This document shows positions 36,364 to 44,505 of a stretch of 64,000 nucleotides of DNA, piece by piece; within the stretch, counting starts at the first letter, position 1, and each line of letters begins with the position of its first letter. Under the pieces are notes generated by a model. It was not told where the DNA came from and made no database searches. It saw only the letters and a program-made list of their open reading frames with translations. A program made the position numbers and the translations under genes. The stretch comes from Promicromonospora soli. GTDB lineage: Bacteria; Actinomycetota; Actinomycetes; Actinomycetales; Cellulomonadaceae. The stretch covers positions 23,193-87,192 of the forward strand of contig NZ_BNAS01000003.1 in assembly GCF_014653785.1 (NCBI RefSeq). Direction: 5' to 3'.

Positions 36364-36660
36364 TCACAGCTCCTTGAGGCGCTCCTTCAGGGCCATCGCG
36401 GCCCGCGCCCGGAGCATCGGCCCCTCGGCCTCGTCGTCCGACGCCGCGGCCGCGACGGTCGCCATGTGCGCCGCGAACCGGGCGTCGGCCGCGGCGAGGG
36501 TGGCGTCCGGCTCGGCGCGGTACGCCTCGGTGACGTCGTTCAGAGCGCCGTCGTGGAAGGTCACGCCCATGGTGTCGATCGGCAGCGCCACGTCGTAGAT
36601 CGCCGATGCGACCGCCGCCTCGACGCGTGCCGGAATGTCGATCTTGCCCGAGTTGTTCAT
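36364..36660 (-). CDS. Hypothetical protein, 98 aa
   Basis: A 98-residue acidic, mostly helical protein (Ala-rich, no Cys, no membrane segment). I recognise no family. It lies 43 nt downstream of the response regulator gene on the same strand, so it may be the last gene of that operon. ATG 36660 lacks a good Shine-Dalgarno site, so the start is unsure. Codon use is similar to its neighbours. It is convergent with the kinase gene across a hairpin. Confidence 0.5.
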   Translation of the reverse strand: MNNSGKIDIPARVEAAVASAIYDVALPIDTMGVTFHDGALNDVTEAYRAEPDATLAAADARFAAHMATVAAAASDDEAEGPMLRARAAMALKERLKEL

Positions 36661-36703
36661 GCGGGCAACCTACCGGCAGGAGCCAGGCCGCGTCCCGGAA
36701 AGG

Positions 36704-37315
36704 TCAGGCGATCCAGCCGCGCTCCCGGGCCACCGTCACGGCCGCCGTCCGGTCGGCGACGCCGAGCTTGGCGAACGCCCGGATGAGGTGCGTCTTGACC
36801 GTGGCCTCGGTGATGGACAGCTCCCGCCCGACCTCGGCGTTCGACCGGCCGCGTGCCACGAGCGTGAGCACCTCGGCCTCCCGCGCCGAGGGCCGCTCTG
36901 CGGCCGAGCGGACCGAGCTGACCAGGCGCGTCGCCACGCTCGGCGCCAGCACCGTCTCGCCCCGGGCCGCCGCCCGGACACCAGCGACGAGCACCGCGCG
37001 GGGCGTGTCCTTCAGCAGGTACCCGGTCGCCCCGGCCTCGACGGCGCGGAGGATGTCGGCGTCGGTGTCGTACGTCGTCAGCACCACGACGCGCGGCCCG
37101 GTCCCGACGATCCCGGCGGTCGCCGCGACCCCGTCGAGCACCGGCATCCGCAGGTCCATGAGCACGACGTCGGGCAGCAGCGACGCCGCCAGCTCGACGG
37201 CCTCTCGCCCGTCGGCGGCCTCGCCCACCACCTCGAGGTCGTCCTCGACGGCGAGCATTCCCGCCAGCCCGGACCGCACCACCGGGTGGTCGTCCACCAC
37301 CAGCACTCGGATCAT
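36704..37315 (-). CDS. Response regulator, NarL/LuxR family
   Basis: A 203-aa two-component response regulator. The receiver domain (residues 1-117) has VVDDH near the N-terminus, the phospho-acceptor Asp in VVLMDLRMP and Lys in LLKD. A LuxR/GerE HTH (about 140-200) contains SAREAEVLTLVARGRSNAEVGRELSITEATVKTHL. Its ATG overlaps the sensor kinase stop (ATGA). It probably controls the upstream ABC transporter genes, like DesR-type regulators, but no operator was identified. Confidence 0.92.
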   Translation of the reverse strand: MIRVLVVDDHPVVRSGLAGMLAVEDDLEVVGEAADGREAVELAASLLPDVVLMDLRMPVLDGVAATAGIVGTGPRVVVLTTYDTDADILRAVEAGATGYLLKDTPRAVLVAGVRAAARGETVLAPSVATRLVSSVRSAAERPSAREAEVLTLVARGRSNAEVGRELSITEATVKTHLIRAFAKLGVADRTAAVTVARERGWIA

Positions 37316-38694
37316 CGCGCCACCCCCTGGGTCCCGTCGTGTGCTCGGGCTGGTGAGCCGGCGCCCGCGTCGTCGGCCTCCGCGTCGTCGCCTCCTGCGT
37401 CGACCTGCGCATGGATCTTCGCATCGTCGACCTGCGCGTCGACCCGCGCGTCGACCCGCGCATCGACCTGCGCGTCGACCGGGACGCGGGCGCACAGCGT
37501 GGTGCCGCCGTCCTCCCCCGGCCCGACCGCCAGCGTGCCGCCCGCCGACCGCACCCGGTCCCGCATCCCGGCCAGCCCGAACCCGTCGGCGGCGTCCGGG
37601 CCCAGTCCCCGCCCGTCGTCGGACACCGTGAGCGTCACCTCCCCGCCGGCCTGCCCCAGCCGCACGACGACGGAGCCGGCCTGGGCGTGCCGGCGCACGT
37701 TCGCGAACGCCTCCTGCGCGGCCCTGAGAAGCACCACCTCGACCGCCGGCGGGAGGGCCCCGACGCCCTCGGCCTCGACTCTCACGATCAGTCCGGTCTC
37801 CTCGGCGAACCGGGTCCCGAGGCGGCCCAGCGCCTGGGGGAGCGAGGCATCCTGCAGCGCAACGGGCGCGAACGCGGCCACCAGGGCGCGGGCCTCGGCG
37901 AGGTTGTCGCGTGCGGTCTCCTCGACGACGTGCAGGCGCTCGCGCACTGCGTCGTCGTTCTTGACGTCGAGGGCGGCCGCCGCGGCTTGCGCCTGCATGA
38001 TCACGCTCGTGAACCCCTGGGCGAGGGTGTCGTGGATCTCACGGGCGAGGCGCTCGCGCTCGGCCGTGACGCCGGCCTCGTGGTTCGTCCGCGCCAGCTC
38101 GGACTGCGCGGCCTGCAGCTCGCCGAGGAGGCGCGCGTGCTCCTCCGCGCGCTGCATCGCGACGTGGAACCAGAGCCCCAGCCCGATCGAGAACACGAGC
38201 GTCACCAGCATCTGCGGCACCACCTCGCCAACGACGGCGGGGTCGAATCCGAATCGCGCCGCGATGCCGAACGCCACCACCACCGCCAGCACGGCGCAGC
38301 CGATCACGCCGTACCGGATCGACTCGAGCAGCATCCACAGTTGTGCGAACGCGATGAACAGCAGGAGCGACGCCACCCCGGCCTGCGACACCGTCACCCC
38401 TGTGCCGAGGACCAGCACCACCAGATACATCCCGGCCAGCCGCTGGTCCCGGGTCCGCGCGGCCTTCGCGCCCCACAGCAGGTAGGCCACGACGATCGCG
38501 GCCATCGCCCCGAAGGCCACGGCGAGCTGCACGCCGCGCGTGCCCTCCAGCAGCAGGGCGACGGCGGTGAGGGCGACGATCACGTAGAACGCCGCGTCCC
38601 ACCACCGCACCTGCTGGTCCCACCCGGCGTGCAGGCTCTCGACGGCGCGCTCGCCGTGCGCCGCGCCGTCGTCAGTGGTCACATCAGCCGTCAT
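37312..38694 (-). CDS. Sensor histidine kinase, DesK-like (HisKA_3)
   Basis: A 460-aa membrane sensor. About five or six transmembrane helices occupy residues 35-190. A coiled-coil and the HisKA_3 box EREIHD-like (ERERLAREIHDTLAQGF) carry the phosphorylated His, and the HATPase domain has DDGRGLGPDAADGFGLAGMRDRV. The C-terminus carries a Val-Asp-Ala-Gln/Arg repeat and an acidic tail, not usual for the family. ATG 38694 overlaps the permease end by 11 nt. The stop overlaps the response regulator. Together these genes should sense membrane or cell-envelope stress. Confidence 0.9.
   Translation of the reverse strand: MTADVTTDDGAAHGERAVESLHAGWDQQVRWWDAAFYVIVALTAVALLLEGTRGVQLAVAFGAMAAIVVAYLLWGAKAARTRDQRLAGMYLVVLVLGTGVTVSQAGVASLLLFIAFAQLWMLLESIRYGVIGCAVLAVVVAFGIAARFGFDPAVVGEVVPQMLVTLVFSIGLGLWFHVAMQRAEEHARLLGELQAAQSELARTNHEAGVTAERERLAREIHDTLAQGFTSVIMQAQAAAAALDVKNDDAVRERLHVVEETARDNLAEARALVAAFAPVALQDASLPQALGRLGTRFAEETGLIVRVEAEGVGALPPAVEVVLLRAAQEAFANVRRHAQAGSVVVRLGQAGGEVTLTVSDDGRGLGPDAADGFGLAGMRDRVRSAGGTLAVGPGEDGGTTLCARVPVDAQVDARVDARVDAQVDDAKIHAQVDAGGDDAEADDAGAGSPARAHDGTQGVAR
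37429..37480. repeat. 12-bp tandem repeat within the sensor kinase gene
   Basis: About 4.3 copies of a 12-nt unit (GACCTGCGCGTC and one-base variants) encode an in-frame Asp-Ala-Gln/Arg-Val period just past the ATPase domain. Since 12 is a multiple of 3, copy-number change keeps the frame. Confidence 0.8.
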
Positions 38695-39559
38695 CGTGCC
38701 GTCGCCACCGGAACGTCCGAGTGCCGACCACGAGCGCCACCAGCAGCCATGTCGCCAGTACAGCAGCCGTCGCACCGTGCTGCCAGGCCCCGGATGGTTC
38801 GGCGGCCGCGAAGCTGTCCGGGAGGAACACCGACCGCATGCCCTGGGCTATCCACTTGAGCGGGAACAGGGACGACAGGTCGAGCATCCAGCCCGGCAGC
38901 TGGCCGACCGGGAAGAACACTCCCGACGTGAACTGCAGCACCAGGATCGGCGTGACCACCACCGCGCTCGCGGACCGGCCGGAGCGGGGCACCGACGAGT
39001 ACGCGACGCCGCACACAGCTCCCGTCGCCGTCCCGAGCACGAATACCCAGGCGAACGTGGCCCAGTGGCCGGCGTCGTCGGGCAGCGGGACATCGAAGAG
39101 CAGCGCGGCGACCGCGAGCAGCAGGGCGGTCTGCACCAGCACGGTGACCAGCGACAGGAACACCTTGCCCAGGAAGTACGACGTAGCGGGCAGGGGCGTG
39201 GCACGGAGGCGCTTGAGCGTCCCGTCGTCCCGCTCGACGGCGATCGACATGGCGAGCGTCTGGTAGGTGGAGAGCATGATGCCGGTCGCGACCATGCCGG
39301 GCAAGAAGTACTGCGCGAAGCTGACGGTGACGCCGTTCGCGACGATCGGGTCGTCGTCGCCGAAGACCGTCGCGAAGATCGCGAGCATGACGATCGGGTA
39401 GGCGAAGCCGAAGATCATCGAGTCGCGCTCGCGCACGAACTGCAGAAGCTCGACGCCCCCGCGCACCAGCCCGAGCCGGAGCGTGCCGGGCAGCCGCCTC
39501 GCGGTGGCCCCTGTCTGGTCGAGCCTGTTGAGACCTGTCGTGCTGGCTGTCGTGCTCAT
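38684..39559 (-). CDS. ABC-2 type transporter permease
   Basis: A 291-aa six-helix ABC-2 permease that pairs with the ATPase encoded just upstream. Hydrophobic segments at about residues 50-70, 83-103, 133-158, 170-192, 200-222 and 262-282 fit the ABC2_membrane fold. RLRATPLPATSYFLGK is the conserved coupling region. The first 20 residues (STTGLNRLDQTG) are encoded by a copy of the GGTCGAG-type repeat at 39516-39535. Start ATG (39557-39559) overlaps the ATPase stop (TGATG). It is probably a drug or envelope-lipid exporter. Confidence 0.88.
   Translation of the reverse strand: MSTTASTTGLNRLDQTGATARRLPGTLRLGLVRGGVELLQFVRERDSMIFGFAYPIVMLAIFATVFGDDDPIVANGVTVSFAQYFLPGMVATGIMLSTYQTLAMSIAVERDDGTLKRLRATPLPATSYFLGKVFLSLVTVLVQTALLLAVAALLFDVPLPDDAGHWATFAWVFVLGTATGAVCGVAYSSVPRSGRSASAVVVTPILVLQFTSGVFFPVGQLPGWMLDLSSLFPLKWIAQGMRSVFLPDSFAAAEPSGAWQHGATAAVLATWLLVALVVGTRTFRWRRHDDG
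39516..39535. repeat. Dispersed repeat arm inside the permease N-terminus
   Basis: TGGTCGAGCCTGTTGAGACC matches the 20-nt arm TGGTCGAGCTTGTCGAGACC of the repeat at 20830-20873 at 18 of 20 positions. It lies within the first 15 codons of the permease gene, where it encodes part of the leader peptide-like N-terminus. Confidence 0.6.
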
Positions 39560-40461
39560 CACGCCGCTCCCCTTTCTTCGTCGTTGATCGGGGCCTCGCC
39601 GATCAGGGACAGGTACACGTCCTCGAGGGTCGGGCGGGACACGGACAGGCCGGGCACCTCGCCGTCGGGTCCGGCTGCCGCGATCAGGCGCGCGACGACG
39701 GCGGTGGGCCGGTCGGTCCGTTCGACGCGGCGCACCCCGTCGTCGTCCCACGCCACCACGGGGGTGCGGGCCCCGGGCCCGCCCAGGGCGTCGGGCGTGC
39801 CCTCGGCGACCACGACGCCGTCCCGGACGACGACCACGCGGTCGGCGAGCTGGGCGGCCTCGTCCAGGTAGTGGGTGGTCAGCAGGATCGTGGTGCCGTC
39901 GTCCCGCAGCCCGGTCACGAGGTCCCAGAAGGATCGGCGAGCCTGCGGGTCGAACCCGGTGGTGGGCTCGTCCAGGAACAGCAGCTCGGGCCGGCCGACG
40001 ATCCCGAGCGCCACGTCCAGCCGACGCCGCTGCCCACCGGACAGCCCGCGCGTCCGCGCCCGTGCCTTCTCTGTGAGCCCGACCGCGGCGATCACCTCCG
40101 CCGGGTCGCGCGGGTCGGGATAGGAAGCCGCGGCGGCCCGCACCTTCTCCGCGACCGTGAGCTCGCTCAGGTCCCGGGAGTCCTGCATGACGACGCCGAT
40201 CCGCGCCCGCCACGCGCGACCGGCGTCCCGGGGGTCCTCGCCGAGCACGACGACGTCGCCGTCGTCCCGGTCGCGGAAGCCCTCGAGGATCTCGACGGTG
40301 GTGGTCTTGCCCGCGCCGTTGGGGCCCAGGACGGCAACGATCTCGCCGGTGGAGACGTCGAGGTCCAGGCCCGCCACGGCGTCCTTGAACCCGGTACGTG
40401 CGTTGCCGTATCGCTTGCGGAGGCCGCGTACTTGCACGGCCGGGGAGCCGGATGTCTGCAT
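39559..40461 (-). CDS. ABC transporter ATP-binding protein
   Basis: A 300-aa ABC ATPase, first gene of the ABC-permease-sensor-regulator operon. Walker A GPNGAGKTT (about residues 47-55), signature LSGGQRRRLD, Walker B LLFLDEPTTG and the H-loop TTHYLDEA are intact. A short C-terminal extension (about 220-300) includes a DDGVRRVERTDRP segment, as in DrrA-like exporters. ATG 40461 gives MQTSGSPAVQV. Longer upstream readings have a less typical sequence. It probably powers drug or lipid export. Confidence 0.93.
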   Translation of the reverse strand: MQTSGSPAVQVRGLRKRYGNARTGFKDAVAGLDLDVSTGEIVAVLGPNGAGKTTTVEILEGFRDRDDGDVVVLGEDPRDAGRAWRARIGVVMQDSRDLSELTVAEKVRAAAASYPDPRDPAEVIAAVGLTEKARARTRGLSGGQRRRLDVALGIVGRPELLFLDEPTTGFDPQARRSFWDLVTGLRDDGTTILLTTHYLDEAAQLADRVVVVRDGVVVAEGTPDALGGPGARTPVVAWDDDGVRRVERTDRPTAVVARLIAAAGPDGEVPGLSVSRPTLEDVYLSLIGEAPINDEERGAA

Positions 40462-40567
40462 GCCTCGAGCATGGCCCGCGCGGTCCCCGTGGCGGGACGC
40501 CCGTTCGGCTACATCTGCTGTCCACCGTTCGATGGACGGTGCCCCTTTGGTCAAGCCGCCCCTCCGG

Positions 40568-40587
40568 TGGTCGAGCTTGTCGAGACC
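40568..40587. repeat. Dispersed repeat arm upstream of the ABC operon and tRNA-Trp
   Basis: TGGTCGAGCTTGTCGAGACC is a perfect copy of the right arm (reversed) of the repeat at 20830-20873. No opposing arm is adjacent, so it is a solo element in the region between divergent transcription units. Confidence 0.7.
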
Positions 40588-40610
40588 CTCGCAGGGCCAC
40601 CCGGAACGAG

Positions 40611-40640
40611 TTCGACCTACGGCCGTGGGTACCGTACAGT
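40611..40640 (+). promoter_or_regulatory. Candidate promoter for tRNA-Trp and secE
   Basis: TTCGAC (40611-40616) and TACAGT (40635-40640) with an 18-nt spacer precede the tRNA gene by about 83 nt. This gives a 5' leader for tRNA-Trp. The match is moderate, so it remains a candidate only. Confidence 0.4.
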
Positions 40641-40723
40641 TGTGCCTCGGTGATCGATGCTCACCTGATGTGGCGCGCCTCTCACGGGCTCGCAGCAGTG
40701 CATGTCAAAGGCATCGGACACAA

Positions 40724-40796
40724 AGGGTAGTGGCGCAATTGGTAGCGCAGCGGTCTCCAAAACCGCAGGTTGCAGGTTCGAGTCCTGTCTACCCTG
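40724..40796 (+). tRNA. tRNA-Trp (anticodon CCA)
   Basis: A 73-nt gene with acceptor arms AGGGTAG/CTACCCT, anticodon stem GCGGT/ACCGC with loop CTCCAAA, and anticodon CCA. The T-arm is GCAGGTTCGAGTCCTGT. CCA is encoded immediately after (40797-40799). It lies directly before secE, as in mycobacteria. Confidence 0.95.
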
Positions 40797-40900
40797 CCAG
40801 CGTGAACCCCAGCGGGGCCGCGCGCAGCGGGCCCACGTGAGTGGACCTGGAACGCCAGTCCGCGCCGCCCGGCGCGCCGGGCCACAGGAGTGGGGTAGCA

Positions 40901-41146
40901 GTGAGCGACACCGAGGTGATCCAGAGCGCCGCGGAGCGTCCGAGCAAGGGCGGCGGCAACATCTTCGCCCGAATCGCGCTCTTCGTGCGCCAGGTGGTGG
41001 CCGAGCTCAAGAAGGTCGTCTCGCCGACGCGTTCCGAGCTCATCACGTACACGACAGTCGTGCTTGTCTTCCTGGTCGTCGTCATGATCTTCGTGGTGGC
41101 GCTGGACTACGGCTTCGGCCTTCTCGCCGGCTGGGTCTTCGCCTGA
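40901..41146 (+). CDS. secE: Preprotein translocase subunit SecE
   Basis: An 81-aa SecE with one C-terminal transmembrane helix (about residues 50-72) preceded by the conserved amphipathic segment FVRQVVAELKKVVSPTRSEL. It clamps SecY in the inner membrane. I chose GTG 40901 because CAGGAG lies 10 nt upstream. The longer GTG 40841 reading begins right after the tRNA and is less likely. nusG follows after a 248-nt gap, so it may have its own promoter. Confidence 0.93.
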   Translation: MSDTEVIQSAAERPSKGGGNIFARIALFVRQVVAELKKVVSPTRSELITYTTVVLVFLVVVMIFVVALDYGFGLLAGWVFA

Positions 41147-41394
41147 TCAAGCTCGTCGGAGACGGCAGCTGACGCAGTCGTGGACGGGGCCTGATCGCGG
41201 GCCCGCGACGGTCCGGGTGCGCCGGACGAGCACATGGGGCACGCTGCGCAGTACTTCGCTGTGACCGTTCTCGCTCGTTGCTGATTGTCCCTTCGCGGTA
41301 CTTTCGCGCGACAATGGGCGGACACAGCTCGTAGAGGTACGCACACCCGTGCCGGGCGCAGCCCCGGCGCACGAAGAGAAAGCAGGTTCGTTTC

Positions 41395-42210
41395 GTGTCC
41401 CAGGACTCTCTGGACCAGACGGAGAACGTCTCGCCGTCCGACGCCTCCGATGCGGCTGTCGACGCGCCCCTGGACGCCGAGAACGCTGACGTGCCTGCGG
41501 ACGCCGAGACTCCGGCCGAGAACGACGCCGAGACCACGGACGAGGGCGACGCCACCGACGAGCGCCCCGTCGACGCCGACGGCGACGTCATCGTGGACGA
41601 GGTCGAGGAGTTCAAGCGAACCCTCCGCGGCCTGCCGGGCGACTGGTACGTCATCCACTCGTACGCGGGTTACGAGAAGCGCGTGAAGACCAATCTCGAG
41701 AACCGCATCCAGAGCCTGAACATGGAGGACTACATCTTCCAGGTCGAGGTTCCGATGGAGGAAGTCGCCGAGATCAAGAACGCTCAGAAGAAGATTGTGA
41801 GCCGGGTCCGCATCCCGGGCTACGTCCTCGTGCGCATGGACCTGACCGACGAGTCGTGGGGCGCCGTGCGGCACACGCCGGGCGTCACGGGCTTCGTCGG
41901 GCACACGCACCAGCCGGTGCCGCTGAGCTTCGACGAGATCTACTCGATGCTCGCGCCGTCGATGCTGCCCCAGCCGGCCCACGCCGGCCAGCAGGCCGCC
42001 GGTGGCGGTGCGACGACCGGTGGCAAGGCTCCAGTCCACGTCGACTTCGAGGTCGGCGAGTCGGTGACCGTGACCGACGGGCCGTTCGACACGCTGCCCG
42101 CCTCGATCTCCGAGATCAACGTCGAGGCCCAGAAGCTCAAGGTCCTCGTTTCAATCTTCGGCCGGGAGACCCCGGTCGAGCTGGGGTTCAACCAGGTCGC
42201 CAAGATCTGA
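41395..42210 (+). CDS. nusG: Transcription termination/antitermination protein NusG
   Basis: A 271-aa NusG. An acidic low-complexity N-terminal extension (residues about 1-75) precedes the NGN domain (about 80-185: [23 protein letters not shown], and [10 protein letters not shown]). A Gly/Ala/Gln-rich linker then leads to the KOW domain (about 215-271: [22 protein letters not shown]). Actinobacterial NusG commonly has such an acidic extension. It binds RNA polymerase and influences pausing and Rho. GTG 41395 starts in the conserved place. rplK follows after 74 nt. Confidence 0.95.
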   Translation: MSQDSLDQTENVSPSDASDAAVDAPLDAENADVPADAETPAENDAETTDEGDATDERPVDADGDVIVDEVEEFKRTLRGLPGDWYVIHSYAGYEKRVKTNLENRIQSLNMEDYIFQVEVPMEEVAEIKNAQKKIVSRVRIPGYVLVRMDLTDESWGAVRHTPGVTGFVGHTHQPVPLSFDEIYSMLAPSMLPQPAHAGQQAAGGGATTGGKAPVHVDFEVGESVTVTDGPFDTLPASISEINVEAQKLKVLVSIFGRETPVELGFNQVAKI

Positions 42211-42284
42211 TCCGTTCGTCCCCTCAGCATTGCAACCGGGTCATCGCCCACGGCGTCGGCCCACCGAACAGAAGGTAGACAAGC

Positions 42285-42716
42285 ATGCCCCCGAAGAAGA
42301 AGGTCTCCGGCCTCATCAAGCTGCAGATCCAGGCCGGCGCCGCGACGCCGGCTCCGCCGATCGGCCCCGCGCTGGGCCAGCACGGCGTGAACATCATGGA
42401 GTTCTGCAAGGCGTACAACGCGGCGACCGAGTCGCAGCGCGGCAACGTCGTTCCGGTCGAGATCACGGTGTACGAGGACCGCTCGTTCACGTTCATCACC
42501 AAGACGCCGCCGGCCGCTGAGCTGATCAAGAAGGCCGCGGGCGTGCCCAAGGGCTCGCCGACGCCGCACACGGTCAAGGTCGCCTCGATCACGAAGGCTC
42601 AGGTCCGCGAGATCGCCACGACCAAGCTGCCGGACCTCAACGCGAACGACCTCGACGCCGCATCGCTGATCATCGCGGGCACGGCCCGCTCCATGGGCAT
42701 CACCGTCTCGGAGTGA
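42285..42716 (+). CDS. rplK: 50S ribosomal protein L11
   Basis: A 143-aa L11 at the ribosomal GTPase centre. It has the classic [35 protein letters not shown] start region and the C-terminal RNA-binding domain ending [16 protein letters not shown]11 interacts with 23S rRNA and elongation factors, and is the thiopeptide site partner. AGAAGG lies 7-8 nt before ATG 42285. The stop is followed immediately by a family A palindrome, which separates it from rplA. Confidence 0.97.
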   Translation: MPPKKKVSGLIKLQIQAGAATPAPPIGPALGQHGVNIMEFCKAYNAATESQRGNVVPVEITVYEDRSFTFITKTPPAAELIKKAAGVPKGSPTPHTVKVASITKAQVREIATTKLPDLNANDLDAASLIIAGTARSMGITVSE

Positions 42717-42721
42717 TCCCC

Positions 42722-42788
42722 CTCGTTGTGGGCGCGATCGTTGCGCCTATAACGGGCGCGTAGTCTCAACGATCACGCGCACAACGAG
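42722..42788. repeat. Palindromic repeat, family A copy 3, between rplK and rplA
   Basis: Arms 42722-42748 and 42762-42788 pair with a few mismatches around loop ATAACGGGCGCGT. It lies inside the usual rplK-rplA operon. It could attenuate or process the message between the genes, so it is notable that the element was tolerated here. Confidence 0.8.
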
Positions 42789-42878
42789 ACCTGACAGACC
42801 AGAGTGACCGGCGGACGTCGTCGGGCACCAGCAGTGGCAGGGCATACCGGGCCCGCTACGACCACAAGGAGAGAAAAC

Positions 42879-43595
42879 ATGGCAAAGCGCAGCAAGGCGT
42901 ACCTCGCCGCCGCGGAGAAGATCGACAGCGACACGCTGTACGCGCCGCTGGACGCGATCCGTCTCGCCAAGGAGACCGCCACCGTCAAGTACGACGCGAC
43001 CGTCGAGGTCGCGTTCCGCCTCAGCGTCGACCCGCGCAAGGCTGACCAGATGGTCCGTGGCACGGTCAACCTGCCGAACGGCACGGGTAAGACCGCCAAG
43101 GTCATCGTGTTCGCCAACGCCGCCAAGGCGGAGGAGGCCCGCGCGGCCGGTGCCGACGAGGTCGGCGGCGACGACCTGATCGAGAAGGTGGCCGCCGGCT
43201 ACACCGACTTCGACGCGGCCGTCGCCACGCCGGACCTCATGGGCAAGGTCGGTCGCCTCGGTAAGGTGCTGGGTCCCCGTGGCCTCATGCCGAACCCGAA
43301 GACCGGCACCGTGACGATGGACGTGACCAAGGCCGTCACCGACATCAAGGGCGGCAAGATCGAGTTCCGTGTCGACAAGCACGCGAACCTGCACTTCATC
43401 ATCGGCAAGGCCTCCTTCTCGGAGACCCAGCTGCTGGAGAACTACGCGGCCGCGCTCGACGAGGTCCTGCGCCTCAAGCCGTCGTCCTCGAAGGGTCGCT
43501 ACATCAGCAAGGCGACCATGACCACGACGATGGGCCCCGGCATCCCGCTGGACCAGAGCAAGACCACCAAGCTGCTGGAAGACGCCTCGGCCTGA
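42879..43595 (+). CDS. rplA: 50S ribosomal protein L1
   Basis: A 238-aa L1 of the L1 stalk. The conserved [15 protein letters not shown] segment, [22 protein letters not shown] and the C-terminal [16 protein letters not shown] are present. It binds 23S rRNA and, in E. coli, its own mRNA. ATG 42879 has AAGGAGAG 6-9 nt upstream. A longer reading from 42804 runs back into the repeat and is not supported. A perfect terminator follows within 25 nt. Confidence 0.97.
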   Translation: MAKRSKAYLAAAEKIDSDTLYAPLDAIRLAKETATVKYDATVEVAFRLSVDPRKADQMVRGTVNLPNGTGKTAKVIVFANAAKAEEARAAGADEVGGDDLIEKVAAGYTDFDAAVATPDLMGKVGRLGKVLGPRGLMPNPKTGTVTMDVTKAVTDIKGGKIEFRVDKHANLHFIIGKASFSETQLLENYAAALDEVLRLKPSSSKGRYISKATMTTTMGPGIPLDQSKTTKLLEDASA

Positions 43596-43617
43596 TCCGA
43601 GCGCTCCTGAGCGCAAG

Positions 43618-43659
43618 AAGGCCCGCATCCCCTCGACGGGATGCGGGCCTTCGTGTTTC
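43618..43659 (+). terminator. Rho-independent terminator after rplA
   Basis: A perfect 14-bp stem (43618-43631 with 43638-43651), loop CTCGAC, and a tail CGTGTTTCTTTT. It closes the secE-nusG-rplK-rplA group before the inserted island. Confidence 0.93.
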
Positions 43660-43872
43660 TTTTCCACACTATGTATCGAACCGGCCATTAGCCCCTCTTG
43701 TCTGATGAGCGGCATGGCGCCGACGTGAGCCGAGGAGAGAGGGGAGCGCCCGTTGGGCACTATCTTCGTCCTCCCCGGTTCCGTGATCTCGGCCGTAGAC
43801 TCGGCTGGTCCAAGTGGTCCACGTCCGGAACCGGGCCTGGAAACATCCGCCAGCAGAGAATCCCGTGGTGCA

Positions 43873-44505
43873 ATGACAGGATCAAGGGAGGCCCTGCCCG
43901 ACGTCGACGGGTCCGGGCTCACGTTGGGCGATCGCGCTGCGATCGCCCTGACCGAGTACCGCGAGGGCAACCGGCAGGCGCTCGGCGAGCTCGTCCGCGA
44001 GGCGACGCCGCTGCTCTGGCACACGGTCCGCGCGCAGGGCGTCGACCAGGACGCCGCCGAGGACGTGGTGCAGAGCACCTGGGTCGCGCTCGTGCGGCAC
44101 GCGGAGACGATCGCGGAGCCCAAGGCCGTGCTGAAGTGGCTCCTGGTGACGGCGAAGCGCGCCGCCTGGGAGTCCGTGCGCAAGCACCGTGACGACGAGA
44201 AGCGCCGCACCGAGCTACCGGACGACAGCCCAGAGCATCCGATGGCGCTCCCCGCGAAGGATCCGCTGCCCGACGCCGAGGTGCTGCGCGACGAACGCGA
44301 TCGCATCCTGTGGATGTCGCTCCAGAAACTTCCCGGACGCTGCCAGGAACTGCTGCGTCTGGTTTCGCTCGCCGATCGGCCGGACTACCGGCACATCTCG
44401 GCGGCGATCGGAATGCCGATGGGCTCCATCGGCTCGACCCGTGGCCGCTGCTTGGCGAAGCTGCGCACCATCCTCGACGAGCAAGGGGACTTCTCGTGGA
44501 TCTGA
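43873..44505 (+). CDS. ECF-like sigma-70 family sigma factor of the CHAT island
   Basis: A 210-aa sigma factor. Region 2 (about residues 30-95) contains EDVVQSTWVALVRHAETI and PKAVLKWLLVTAKRAAWESVRKH. Region 4 (about 140-205) contains LWMSLQKLPGRCQELLRLVSLADRPDYRHISAAIGMPMGSIGSTRGRCLAKLR. ATG 43873 is a sensible start. A TTG at 43753 with GAGGGGAG upstream is an alternative adding 40 unconserved residues. The gene overlaps the next (GTG 44496) by 10 nt. It is likely to direct transcription of the island, possibly including itself. Confidence 0.85.
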   Translation: MTGSREALPDVDGSGLTLGDRAAIALTEYREGNRQALGELVREATPLLWHTVRAQGVDQDAAEDVVQSTWVALVRHAETIAEPKAVLKWLLVTAKRAAWESVRKHRDDEKRRTELPDDSPEHPMALPAKDPLPDAEVLRDERDRILWMSLQKLPGRCQELLRLVSLADRPDYRHISAAIGMPMGSIGSTRGRCLAKLRTILDEQGDFSWI

